44,947 nucleotides of DNA from a virus, in IMG/VR virus record IMGVR_UViG_3300033553_000697, positions 1 through 44,947 of that record. One strand, given 5' to 3'. The translations under genes were made by a program, and so were the position numbers. Of this stretch, positions 14,716 to 23,086 are shown piece after piece; the first letter of the stretch is position 1; each line of letters opens with the position of its first letter. The notes below the pieces were generated by a model that made no database searches, was not told the DNA's origin, and saw nothing but the letters and a program-made list of their open reading frames with translations.

Positions 14716-15606
14716 ATGTTCACGCATTCAGATTCTGATATTATTTCTTCAAAATGGGCCATCAGTGAACAACACGCACAAGCGTGGCTGTTAATGGTTG
14801 CCCAAATTCTCCAGGGAAAACAATTAAAACAATCCAAATCTACCATCACCAAGGAATCGCAAATTGAAAGCCGCCGCTATATTGTTGACGGAAATGGGGA
14901 TTATATAAACAGGAATGAACATCCCAATACGCCAGAGGGCAGTATAGGCGTTATTCAAATTGCCGGGCCTATGTTGAAATATGGTTCCTGGTGCAATTGG
15001 GGATCTGATGAACTCGTTTTTTTTGCTGAACAGTTTGACCGTGATCCCAATATTATTGGACAAATCTGGCTGATGGAAACCCCCGGGGGAACTATGACCT
15101 CTATTGCCCCATATTTGGAATTCCTAAAGAAAAAATCAAAACCTGTTATTGGCCTTGCCGATATTTGCGCCAGTGCCGGCCTTTATGTAGGTGTTGCGAC
15201 AGATAAGCTATATGCCCGGAACAATATTTCTGCAATGTTCGGGAGTGTTGGGGTAATGGCCACAATTGTTGATTATACCGAATATCTAAAAAAAATGGGG
15301 GTAGAAGAACATGCTATCTACTCTAGTGTGTCTTCATTTAAAAATAAAAGTTCCAAAGAAGCCCTTAAAGGCAACTATGAGGAATTTAGAAAAGAACACC
15401 TGGATCCGCTCGCGATTCAATTTCAGAATTTTGTTAAACAATCCCGCCCAAACTTACAGACAGACGTGGAAGGCATCCTAGAAGGAAAAATGTTCTATGC
15501 TGAAGCAGCAGAGGAATATGGGATTATTGATGGAATAAAAGATTTTGAAGAAGCAGCTGAACAGGTTAAGTTTCTGGCAGGTGCCAGATCATTTATGTTT
15601 CAATAA
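14716..15606 (+). CDS. Prohead protease, S49 (SppA/lambda C-like) family, 296 aa
   Basis: The SppA-type serine peptidase pattern is clear: GVIQIAGPM (oxyanion strand), METPGGTMTSI, LADICASAGLYVG with the nucleophile Ser153 in ASAG, and MFGSVGVMATIVDYTEYLKKMG. The general-base Lys is probably K209 or K211 in SSFKNKSS. Proteases of this type process scaffold and capsid proteins during head maturation. It lies directly upstream of the major capsid gene and shares promoter PL2 with it. The length is typical for the phage branch of the family. Confidence 0.93.
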   Translation: MFTHSDSDIISSKWAISEQHAQAWLLMVAQILQGKQLKQSKSTITKESQIESRRYIVDGNGDYINRNEHPNTPEGSIGVIQIAGPMLKYGSWCNWGSDELVFFAEQFDRDPNIIGQIWLMETPGGTMTSIAPYLEFLKKKSKPVIGLADICASAGLYVGVATDKLYARNNISAMFGSVGVMATIVDYTEYLKKMGVEEHAIYSSVSSFKNKSSKEALKGNYEEFRKEHLDPLAIQFQNFVKQSRPNLQTDVEGILEGKMFYAEAAEEYGIIDGIKDFEEAAEQVKFLAGARSFMFQ

Positions 15607-15624
15607 CCAAATACTTAAAAACCA

Positions 15625-17796
15625 ATGAAAAAGTTAGCAGCAATGTTCCCGCTGATTTTTGCCTTCCTGAACATCAACATGGAAGACAAATTGAAAGCCA
15701 AGGAAACCCTGGAATTGTCCGCAGAGGACAAAGTTAAACTGGATGCGGCCGCGAAAATTGAAGGCTTCGCAGAAAAGTTTATGACAGATTACAACACGGC
15801 TCTTGCCGGTGAGGACACCGATAAGGCATTGGAGCTTGTGAGTGCCTATATGAAAGAGGTGCAAGCTGAAGATCCCGATGCTGAAAAACCAACGGGAAAA
15901 GAAGCTCCTGAAACAACTGCATCTACAGATGTGCAAAAACTAATTTCACGCCAAACCAAAATGGAAGCGGAGATGAAAGTTATAAGGGCCGAAAACGAAA
16001 AAATGGCCAATAAGCCGGAAACCGATGAAACGGTTGAAAAAATTAAAGGAAGTGCAATGAAGAATTCAAAAATCGGGCATTCCAAGACTCACTTGTTTGC
16101 GAGCAATGACGCCTGGAATGAATTTGCGGGCAGGCCTTGGAACGAGGCAGCCAAACAGGCAATGGCCGGGGAAGCTATTACAGCCGTAACCAACTGGACA
16201 GAAACCGCCAACATCGATAAATTGAACTCGGATATCCAGGCTTATTTCCGTAAAGATCCTATGTTGGTTCATTCTACCCTGTTAGACGGGTTGCAAATGA
16301 AGAAATATGTGGAGCTTGTAAGTGGGGTAAGTGATGAATATGTTTACACTACCATTGCAACAGGTGAAATCACTCAGTCTTTAAAATCCAAGTTCTTACC
16401 AAAAAACAAAGCGAAGTTTGAGGCTGAAATTGGAAAAGTAAGAGATATCCAAATAGACATGTTGTTTAAAGGATATGAGTTGAAAAAACTTGAAAAATCT
16501 TACCTAAAAAACATTGCTTCTTTGGGAATTACAGATTCCAATCCGCATAAACTTATATATGTGAATTATGTGGTTGCCGAAATTATGAAGCGCGCACGTA
16601 AGGAGGATAAAATAGTGATGGGACGTGGAGTTTACTTCAGTGATCCGGACAGAACTACTCCTGCCAGCTTTATGAACAACTTTGACGGGTTCATTAAATT
16701 GATCCTTAGGGCAAGGGGCACTAAATTTAACCCATTTAAAGTTGGTAAGCCTACCGCGCAAAATATTTACGATTATGTAAATACCATGTGCGAGCTCTTG
16801 CCGCATGACGTGAAGATCCTGCCCGAATTGCAATATGTTCTTTCCCCATTCTGGAAACGTAAATACCTCGAAGCCAGGAAGAATATTTATGGAGGAAATA
16901 CCAATTATACAGGTGATACCGATACAGTAGATAATTTTGCCAATATAGAACTGGTTACTTATGACCAACTGGAAGGCGAAGAATTGATGTACATCACCAC
17001 AAAAGATAATGAGTATGGTTTGACCGATAAGCCGGGAGAAGATGGATTTATCCAGTTTCAAAAAGGTGGGGAAGATCCAAGGGATATTAAAGCTTTTGGA
17101 GATTACAAACTGTCCACATTTATTGCCGTATTTGGACGTAAACAATTAGATCTGGCAGCAGACAGTTTTGAGAACCAATTGTTTTTCTCTAACGATGTGG
17201 AAGCATTGACAACTACTTACGTACCGGTTGCCGCAGATGATGCCACACCTTCACTTGCTATTCACAATTCCCTTGTGATAGGAGCAAATAATACACAGGC
17301 CACAGACATCACCAATTTTGATGATGCAACTGTTGGATCCAGGGTTTATATCACCGGAAACAAGGATACTTTGATTTCTACTGTTAAAAATAATGCGAAC
17401 ATTATTCTTGCCGATGGAGATTTTCCTTTGAACAATGGATCCTTACTAGTGCTTCAGGCATTGGCAGGAGGAAAATTCATTGAGATAAGCCGGAAAGTTG
17501 CCGGAGCCGCTGCGCCTGTTGTAGAGATAGCACTTGCTGCTGATGCCACTACCGCTGATGCCGCTGATGGTACTTCATTCGTGACCGTTGCCAACACTGT
17601 TGCAACTGCCATTACAAACATTGAGAATGCCGTTGTTGGAGAGCAATACACGATTAAAGGTGGATCTGCTACCAATGCGACTACCATAGCCAACGCAGGG
17701 AATTTCTTCCTGTCTGCTGCTATAACCCTTAATGTGGGTGTATATATCACTGTAGAATTTAACGGAAGCAAGTTCATAGAAGTTGCCCGAGGATAG
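15625..17796 (+). CDS. Major capsid protein with N-terminal scaffold region and C-terminal repeat domains, 723 aa
   Basis: The position after the prohead protease, the size and the composition identify the capsid protein. Residues about 20-150 are charged and helical (KLKAKETLELSAEDKVKLDA, KMEAEMKVIRAENEKM) and look like a fused scaffold or delta domain that the protease could remove. Residues about 165-540 would be the HK97-like core. Residues about 555-624 and 657-723 are two copies of a beta-rich domain (xTAITNxxNAxxGxxYTIxG...GNFFL...FIEVxR), also present in the next protein. The first 18 residues are hydrophobic and signal-like, odd for a capsid; an ATG at 15679 (MEDKLKAKE) is an alternative start. 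Confidence 0.87.
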   Translation: MKKLAAMFPLIFAFLNINMEDKLKAKETLELSAEDKVKLDAAAKIEGFAEKFMTDYNTALAGEDTDKALELVSAYMKEVQAEDPDAEKPTGKEAPETTASTDVQKLISRQTKMEAEMKVIRAENEKMANKPETDETVEKIKGSAMKNSKIGHSKTHLFASNDAWNEFAGRPWNEAAKQAMAGEAITAVTNWTETANIDKLNSDIQAYFRKDPMLVHSTLLDGLQMKKYVELVSGVSDEYVYTTIATGEITQSLKSKFLPKNKAKFEAEIGKVRDIQIDMLFKGYELKKLEKSYLKNIASLGITDSNPHKLIYVNYVVAEIMKRARKEDKIVMGRGVYFSDPDRTTPASFMNNFDGFIKLILRARGTKFNPFKVGKPTAQNIYDYVNTMCELLPHDVKILPELQYVLSPFWKRKYLEARKNIYGGNTNYTGDTDTVDNFANIELVTYDQLEGEELMYITTKDNEYGLTDKPGEDGFIQFQKGGEDPRDIKAFGDYKLSTFIAVFGRKQLDLAADSFENQLFFSNDVEALTTTYVPVAADDATPSLAIHNSLVIGANNTQATDITNFDDATVGSRVYITGNKDTLISTVKNNANIILADGDFPLNNGSLLVLQALAGGKFIEISRKVAGAAAPVVEIALAADATTADAADGTSFVTVANTVATAITNIENAVVGEQYTIKGGSATNATTIANAGNFFLSAAITLNVGVYITVEFNGSKFIEVARG

Positions 17797-17803
17797 TCAA
17801 AGG

Positions 17804-17826
17804 CTCCCGGGAAACCGGGGGTTTTT
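17804..17826 (+). terminator. Terminator between capsid gene and 17850 gene
   Basis: CTCCCGG (17804-17810), loop GAAA, CCGGGGG (17815-17821, one G-T wobble), then five Ts (17822-17826). No promoter of either class is visible between it and the next ATG, so it probably acts as an attenuator that sets a high ratio of capsid to downstream protein, or protects the capsid mRNA 3' end. Confidence 0.7.
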
Positions 17827-17849
17827 ATTAATCTTAATACATAAAAAAG

Positions 17850-18683
17850 ATGTCATTTATAAAAGTAAATATCCCAAAAACCAATATTGCCGGTGCCGGA
17901 GCGGCGCAGGGAAAAAACACCAATATTGTTTTATTTGATTGGGCAGATGTTCTAAGTACCCCTACCAGGGACAGTAAAGGAATAAAAATGGTGGGGAGTT
18001 TTGTCTTCAAGTCAGGGAAATATGCGATCAAGATCTATGCTACTTCCAGCTCCATTTCCTTACCGCGTTCAAGCGAGGGAGAAGAAGATTCCATGTCCTT
18101 CCAGGCATTGCCTGAATTCACTCATCCGGGTTCCCCAGTTGAGTTAGAAGAATTTTTAGCTAATATGACCAACCGAGCAGTCGGTTTGGCTGTAGAAGTT
18201 GGAGATTGTGACGGAAGTGAAGCTCCTTATTACAAGGTATATGGAAGCCGCTGCAACCCTTTGAGCCTTATGGTGGAAGGGACAGATAACAATGAAGGTG
18301 TAAAAGACCTTATCAAATTTCAGCAATTCAGAAGAAGTCAGAGCTTACCTGGTAGATACTACAGTACTTTCACTTTTGATGAAGCGACCCTTGTTGATGT
18401 TGATGCTGTAGCTGTAGATGTTGCCGCAGGAAGTGGTGAATACCAACTTCAGGACAACACTGTGCCAACCGCGATCACCGATCTTACAAATGCAGAACAA
18501 AATGGCACTTATACCTTGATAGGTAGCGGTGGCACCAACCCTGCAACGATCGCGAGCGGCGGGAACTTTATCCTTGCCGGTGCAGCCGGGTGGACAGGAC
18601 TTGCCGGTGCCAGGATCACGCTTAAAGCATTCGAACAGGCCGCAGGCGTGTTTGTGTTCTTTGAGCATAGCAGGAGCATATAA
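17850..18683 (+). CDS. Abundant virion protein (tail tube or head decoration), 277 aa
   Basis: The N-terminal about 195 residues are unrecognised and beta-rich. The C-terminal 75 residues (203-277; NTVPTAITDLTNAEQNGTYT through GGNFILAG) are clearly homologous to the two C-terminal domains of the major capsid protein. It follows the capsid gene after an attenuator-like terminator and precedes a second terminator, so it should be made in quantity. Since no other major tail protein is evident, tail tube is one option. A shared surface domain equally suits a head decoration protein. I cannot choose between them. Confidence 0.78.
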   Translation: MSFIKVNIPKTNIAGAGAAQGKNTNIVLFDWADVLSTPTRDSKGIKMVGSFVFKSGKYAIKIYATSSSISLPRSSEGEEDSMSFQALPEFTHPGSPVELEEFLANMTNRAVGLAVEVGDCDGSEAPYYKVYGSRCNPLSLMVEGTDNNEGVKDLIKFQQFRRSQSLPGRYYSTFTFDEATLVDVDAVAVDVAAGSGEYQLQDNTVPTAITDLTNAEQNGTYTLIGSGGTNPATIASGGNFILAGAAGWTGLAGARITLKAFEQAAGVFVFFEHSRSI

Positions 18684-18712
18684 GAAGTTTGTTTGATTCG
18701 TTAGTTAGTTAG

Positions 18713-18748
18713 AAAATCCGCTTTCAGCAATGAGAGCGGATTTTTTTG
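18713..18748 (+). terminator. Rho-independent terminator closing the capsid operon
   Basis: AAATCCGCT (18714-18722) pairs with AGCGGATTT (18735-18743), followed by a T-run. The 18684-18987 gap also contains the ATTCGTGC repeats (18757-18793), a GCACGAT-containing near-palindrome (18855-18869) and late promoter PL3; it has no gene. Confidence 0.85.
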
Positions 18749-18756
18749 TGGATTCA

Positions 18757-18793
18757 ATTCGTGCGTAATGAACCTGATTCGTGCAATTCGTGC
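18757..18793. repeat. ATTCGTGC repeat cluster
   Basis: ATTCGTGC occurs at 18757-18764, 18777-18784 and 18786-18793. It is the reverse complement of the GCACGA(A/T)T core found as tandem iterons at 4408-4450. Both clusters lie upstream of a late promoter. It is probably a binding site for one protein; whether that protein activates transcription or initiates replication is not visible. Confidence 0.6.
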
Positions 18794-18917
18794 GTTTTGC
18801 TGTGCGTAAAGAACCCCTTTGGATACAGGCGTTAAGCGTTCATATTTACTTTTCTGCACGATTGCACAGTTTTTTAACCACTTTTAGAGAGGGGTATGTG
18901 TGGCTTGTTACCTTAAC

Positions 18918-18953
18918 TGTCCTTTTGTTACCTCGATCTAAATGCTATGTTTG
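18918..18953 (+). promoter_or_regulatory. Late promoter PL3 (TGTCCTTTTGT-N17-TATGTTTG)
   Basis: TGTCCTTTTGT at 18918-18928, 17 nt, TATGTTTG at 18946-18953; the -7 element is a perfect TAnnTTTG. The ATG at 18988 is 34 nt further on. It heads the terminase block. Confidence 0.78.
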
Positions 18954-18987
18954 ATATTGAAGATATAAAACATCAAAAAACAGCATT

Positions 18988-19938
18988 ATGAGCCACAAGA
19001 ACCGCGTAATTGATTTCATTAAATTTGACCGCAGCCTCACCGGGGCAAAACAACTTTACAATTCCCTTCCAAACAAATCTTTATCCTTCCTTGGCAGCTT
19101 TAACAGGATGCGGGACACTGAAGCAGATCGTAAACTGGTAGCCTACCACTTATGCAAAGCTGTAGGACTTGAGGAACGGCAAATGCTGGCGCTTTGGGGA
19201 ACTAAGGTGCAATCGCAACCGGAAGAAGAAAAAGAGCAGCCTGAGATGGTTGTGGTTGATTTCCCCGGTACTCCATTGGAAAAAATTCTTTCATTAAATC
19301 CTGCCACAGCCTCCTGGAAAGAAATTCAGGAATTAGCGGGCGCATTGTCTGATGATAGTGAGCGCGATCCTAAAGGCCGTAAAAAGGTGGACCTCCTTGC
19401 CTTTATTAAATCGGAAAGGGAACTGGCAATTGTGGAGACTTCAAAGGAAGTTCCGATAGAAGTCAAGAAAACAATAAAACTTCGGGAACAATTCCCATTT
19501 TTAAGGGAGAAAGATTGTCCGGATATTTTAAAACTTTTGGTAAACGAGATGATCACCGCTTATGAAAAATATAAGGCAGGCAGAAGCCAGTTGTTCAATT
19601 CGCTTACCGCTGAAGAGGAAGCCTTGTTGTCCCGTGATATAGTCGATAATTTTATCGAAAACAAAGAGGCTTTTGCCGAATTGGAGCATTATAAAAACAA
19701 CGGGCAGATCCTTGGCGCACATCCAATCTTTGAAGCGCAAAAAATCAAGGAAGAACTGGATGCATTAAATGCCGAAGAACTGAGTTTGAAAGCCAGTGCC
19801 CTTCGAAAAAATATTTCTACCAACAAGAAGAAATCGGAAGCAGCAGATAATGTGGAAGACCAGGCAAAGTATGATGCCGCTGTGGAATTATATAGCTGGC
19901 AATCACAATATGTAAAATCATTGCTCAAGAAAAAATAA
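18988..19938 (+). CDS. Hypothetical protein of the terminase operon, 316 aa
   Basis: Not recognised. The protein is charged and largely helical, with a possible HTH-like N-terminal region (TEADRKLVAYHLCKAVGLEERQMLALWG) and a C-terminal coiled-coil section (AQKIKEELDALNAEELSLKA). It is the first gene after PL3, 3 bp before the small HTH protein and upstream of the terminase genes. It may assist packaging, but this is inferred from position. It has no membrane segment or signal. Confidence 0.72.
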   Translation: MSHKNRVIDFIKFDRSLTGAKQLYNSLPNKSLSFLGSFNRMRDTEADRKLVAYHLCKAVGLEERQMLALWGTKVQSQPEEEKEQPEMVVVDFPGTPLEKILSLNPATASWKEIQELAGALSDDSERDPKGRKKVDLLAFIKSERELAIVETSKEVPIEVKKTIKLREQFPFLREKDCPDILKLLVNEMITAYEKYKAGRSQLFNSLTAEEEALLSRDIVDNFIENKEAFAELEHYKNNGQILGAHPIFEAQKIKEELDALNAEELSLKASALRKNISTNKKKSEAADNVEDQAKYDAAVELYSWQSQYVKSLLKKK

Positions 19939-19941
19939 GCA

Positions 19942-20268
19942 ATGCATTCCAGAGAAGTGATATTGAATGAACTGGATAGCCAGCTTCTTGCAGATGTGAG
20001 AAAGCTGGCTTCTCGCAATTTTGGTCCCAGTGATATTGCATTGAAACTGGGAGTGAACAAATCCAGTTTTCTGAATATCTGGCGGGACAAGAAATCTACT
20101 ATTAGGGAAGAATATGAAGCCGGGAGATTATCAATTCAGTATAAAAAAATGAAGGCCTTGAATAAAGAAATTAAAGGCGGAAATATTACGGCTATCCAGA
20201 TCCACGATAAAATGCTTTTGGAAACTGAATTTGAAACCAAGAAAAAAGAAATATTCGGACTTGAGTAA
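19942..20268 (+). CDS. HTH protein, terminase small subunit candidate, 108 aa
   Basis: Residues about 15-50 form a helix-turn-helix (VRKLASRNFGPSDIALKLGV, then NKSSFLNIWR), followed by a helical extension. This is the layout of phage terminase small subunits, which recognise packaging DNA. It lies two genes before the large subunit. The next gene is also a small-subunit candidate, so the recognition and assembly functions may be split or one of the two may have another packaging role. Confidence 0.62.
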   Translation: MHSREVILNELDSQLLADVRKLASRNFGPSDIALKLGVNKSSFLNIWRDKKSTIREEYEAGRLSIQYKKMKALNKEIKGGNITAIQIHDKMLLETEFETKKKEIFGLE

Positions 20269-20272
20269 GATC

Positions 20273-20902
20273 ATGGAGAAAATAGCAGAAGGCGAACATT
20301 ATCAACTATTGGAACAATGGTCGGGTGATGAGAGCGTGGTCCTTCCGGATGAAATTCACGATTATGTGAAACAACTGGAATATGCCAGGGGTTTTATATA
20401 TTCCGGCGCTTCCCCCAATAACGCATCCAGAAAATTAAAGGTTCATTTTCCCGATCTTTCTATGAAGCAGGCGAAATCCCGAGTGCGCGATGCCGTGGAG
20501 TACTTTTATATTGATGGGGACTTAAAAAAGGATGCTTACCGCCAGATTCATTACGAAAAGCAAATGCAGGCGGCGCAGCTTGTTTTGGAGACCGCCAGAT
20601 CTGCAGCCGATATAAAGATAGCTTCCGAAATTTGGGAGCGTGCCGGAAGGGCAAAACAATTGCACCTGCCGGATGCCGAGGAATTTCCAGAAGGAATGTT
20701 TGAACAAAAATGGAAGATCTATTCTCTGGACACTTCAGATGTTGGACTTCCAGAACTGGCAGACCGGAACCAACTGGGTGCAATGATAGACAGCTTCAAT
20801 GTTACGGAAGCGGAAAAGATTCGTTTAAAACAAGATGCCGGAGTAGAACCCCGCGAAATATTGGATTTCAATGGCCAGAAAGAGAGCGCTCCCGAAGAAT
20901 GA
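20273..20902 (+). CDS. Terminase small-subunit-like protein, 209 aa
   Basis: I take ATG 20273 as the start, 4 bp after the previous stop; the frame is open to 20231, but that would overlap the HTH gene. The protein is helical: a region with a possible winged or HTH-like segment (GASPNNASRKLKVHFPDLSM) and a long middle helix with LETARSAADIKIASEIWERAGRAKQLHLPD, a pattern I associate with small terminase proteins of Bacteroidota phages. It overlaps the large-subunit gene by 32 bp, which supports a joint role in packaging. Confidence 0.62.
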   Translation: MEKIAEGEHYQLLEQWSGDESVVLPDEIHDYVKQLEYARGFIYSGASPNNASRKLKVHFPDLSMKQAKSRVRDAVEYFYIDGDLKKDAYRQIHYEKQMQAAQLVLETARSAADIKIASEIWERAGRAKQLHLPDAEEFPEGMFEQKWKIYSLDTSDVGLPELADRNQLGAMIDSFNVTEAEKIRLKQDAGVEPREILDFNGQKESAPEE

Positions 20903-22583
20903 AATAGATGTTGAATTGCGGTATGCCAACTGGCTTTCCCAAACGATATTAATGCTGCAGCCCAAAAACTTGGGTTTGGTGGCAGGCCGTGGAGCCGCAA
21001 AAACCACTGATATTTTTTCCCAACGCCTTCAGGATATTTCTTATGATATGCCCGGCTGTTATATTGCCATTTCCAGTGATACTTTTATGAATGCCAGGAA
21101 GAACGTTGTGCCTTCTTTAATTGAGGGTTGGAAGCGGAATGACTGGCAGGAGGATTATCATTTTGTCATTAATAGAAAACCGCCTTCTCATTTCGATAAA
21201 CCTTACAAAGCGCCAATTGAATGGAAGGACTCCATGACCATCCACAACGGTACGCACTATAAAATCATTTCACAGGACAGGCCTTCCGGTGGTGCAGGGG
21301 ATTCTTATCAGCATGTAGGCGGTGATGAAGTAAAATTCCAATCGGAAAAGAAAATAAACAAGCTTACGCCCGCGGTTCGTGGTGGTGAAATCAAATACCG
21401 GAATTCCCCGTATTATGGAGGCAGGACTTTTATGACGGATATGCCCAACACAAACCACGGGGAACACGACTGGATTTTGCGGATGGAAAAGAACATGAAC
21501 GTGGAACAAATAACGCTGATGCTTCATTGTGCTTTTACCATTAACCAGATCAAGATCGAGCTTTACCACGCGGAGAATTCCAAGGATGCCAAAAAATATG
21601 AGAACACAAAAAACAAGCTTGATCGCTGGATAGAGCGGTTCAGGTTGCTTAGAAAAAATTCGACATTCTTTTATATTGCCAGTTCCCTTGTGAACGCTGA
21701 TTTTTTAGGCTTCGATTATTTTAAGGAGCAGCTGGAGACCATGATATTTTCGGAAGTAGCATCTTCCATTTTTTCAATCACTCCAAAACTGGAAAAAGGA
21801 AAGCAGTTTTATCCCACGCTTTCCCAAAAGAACTTTTATAAAGATGGTTTCAATTATTCCAGGGTAGATCAAATTGCCTGGGAAGAAGAGATCGAGGAAC
21901 TATCCCTGGACCTAAAATATATAAATCACGAACAAGCCATTGAGGGCGGCCTTGATACCGGGAATATGTGTTCATTGGTTACCGGTCAGGACCAGGGGAA
22001 GGCGAATCGGATCTTAAAAGAGTTTTATACCATTCCGGGTACCACCCAGCAATGGATTCCGGAACTGGGTGAGAAATTTGTCGAGTTCTATAAATACCAT
22101 CGGGAAAAACATTTGTTGCTTTATCCGGATAGGTCCACGCATCAATATAAAAAGGTGGGGGAAGACCATGCTTCAAAATTCAAGAAAGCGGTTGAGTACG
22201 ATAAGAAAGGAAATTCGACAGGCTGGACGGTGACCATAATGAATGAAGGTCAGGAGACCATAAGTCAGCAAGCGGAATTTGAACTGGCATTTATCATGCT
22301 GGAGGGATCACATCCGGAACTTCCGGAAATATTACTGGATCAGCACAACTGCAAATGTTTGAAGTCTTCAATGGAAGGAGCAGAGAAAATCCTTCGGGTC
22401 ACTCCAAACGGGGATAAATCAATTCACAAAAATAAATCTTCAGAAAAATTACCGGAAGAGCACCTTCCAATGCGCTCCACAAACTTCAGTGATGCGTTCA
22501 AGTATTATATATGTCGGCCGCACTATTTTGAGAAAATCGCAGGTTACAGGATCCAATTCACCGGATTGCCAGGGGTACGATAA
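20871..22583 (+). CDS. terL: Terminase large subunit, 570 aa
   Basis: The ATPase P-loop LVAGRGAAKT (residues 36-45) and a Walker B-like HVGGDEV (D152, E153) are present, with the motif IAISSDTFMNARKNVVPS between them in the position of the second ATPase motif. The C-terminal half should hold the nuclease: GGLDTGNMCSLVTGQDQG contributes acidic residues, and LYPDRSTHQYKK and ILLDQHNCKCLKSSMEGA follow in the expected order. It cuts concatemers and drives DNA into proheads through the portal. The start overlaps the preceding gene. Confidence 0.92.
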   Translation: MARKRALPKNEIDVELRYANWLSQTILMLQPKNLGLVAGRGAAKTTDIFSQRLQDISYDMPGCYIAISSDTFMNARKNVVPSLIEGWKRNDWQEDYHFVINRKPPSHFDKPYKAPIEWKDSMTIHNGTHYKIISQDRPSGGAGDSYQHVGGDEVKFQSEKKINKLTPAVRGGEIKYRNSPYYGGRTFMTDMPNTNHGEHDWILRMEKNMNVEQITLMLHCAFTINQIKIELYHAENSKDAKKYENTKNKLDRWIERFRLLRKNSTFFYIASSLVNADFLGFDYFKEQLETMIFSEVASSIFSITPKLEKGKQFYPTLSQKNFYKDGFNYSRVDQIAWEEEIEELSLDLKYINHEQAIEGGLDTGNMCSLVTGQDQGKANRILKEFYTIPGTTQQWIPELGEKFVEFYKYHREKHLLLYPDRSTHQYKKVGEDHASKFKKAVEYDKKGNSTGWTVTIMNEGQETISQQAEFELAFIMLEGSHPELPEILLDQHNCKCLKSSMEGAEKILRVTPNGDKSIHKNKSSEKLPEEHLPMRSTNFSDAFKYYICRPHYFEKIAGYRIQFTGLPGVR

Positions 22584-22780
22584 CAACATTGCTCCTAAAA
22601 TGCTCAACTTATGGCCCTGATTTCCCTCGCAAATTCTGTAAATCTTTGAAAATCAATAATTAAACCCCTTTGGCAAGGCGTAAATTTATTTTTATCGCAC
22701 AGAATAGGCCGCCACGCTCAGGGGCGTTATGGTAATTACCCTCTGTTACCCTTTTTAGAGATATGATTCTGCTGTTTCCG

Positions 22781-22816
22781 TGTCCTTTTCTTATTGCGGG
22801 GCCTTCGTTAATATTG
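22781..22816 (+). promoter_or_regulatory. Late promoter PL4 (TGTCCTTTTCT-N17-TAATATTG)
   Basis: TGTCCTTTTCT at 22781-22791, 17 nt, TAATATTG at 22809-22816. The ATG at 22822 is 5 nt beyond, so the transcript is leaderless or nearly so. The preceding 22584-22780 stretch holds no gene and no convincing terminator. Confidence 0.78.
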
Positions 22817-22821
22817 AAGTA

Positions 22822-23085
22822 ATGAAGCTCAATACATACACTATCGAGGAAGCGATCACCCTTATGAGGAACCTCTCTAAGTTCCATAAGACCTTCAGCA
22901 TTAAATTCAGGAAGATAGGAGGGGGGGATAGCATTATAAGTAAATGCAGTCTTAGGCCGATGGCTACCACTGCATCAGATAAATTCGGGGCGTATAAGCT
23001 CCAGCTTACCAACGAGGAAAACAACACACAGCGCAGCTGCTACATCCCACTAATTAAAGAGGTCAACGGAATAAAAGTCGATTAA
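22822..23085 (+). CDS. Small phage protein upstream of portal, 87 aa
   Basis: The start is set at ATG 22822 because promoter PL4 occupies the upstream part of the open frame. The product is soluble, with KFRKIGGGDSIISKCSLRPMA and KYGAYKLQLTNEE-like segments suggesting a small beta-sheet domain with many basic residues. It is not recognised. It lies one base before the portal gene and is probably co-expressed with it. Confidence 0.7.
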   Translation: MKLNTYTIEEAITLMRNLSKFHKTFSIKFRKIGGGDSIISKCSLRPMATTASDKFGAYKLQLTNEENNTQRSCYIPLIKEVNGIKVD

Positions 23086-23086
23086 T

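Noticed and set aside
16504-17145. 213-codon open frame on the minus strand inside the capsid gene
   Set aside because: It is a shadow of the well-supported capsid reading frame, with no promoter and a composition unlike real proteins.
22780-22821. Upstream start for the 22822 gene
   Set aside because: The added codons lie in the promoter PL4 sequence, upstream of the expected transcription start.
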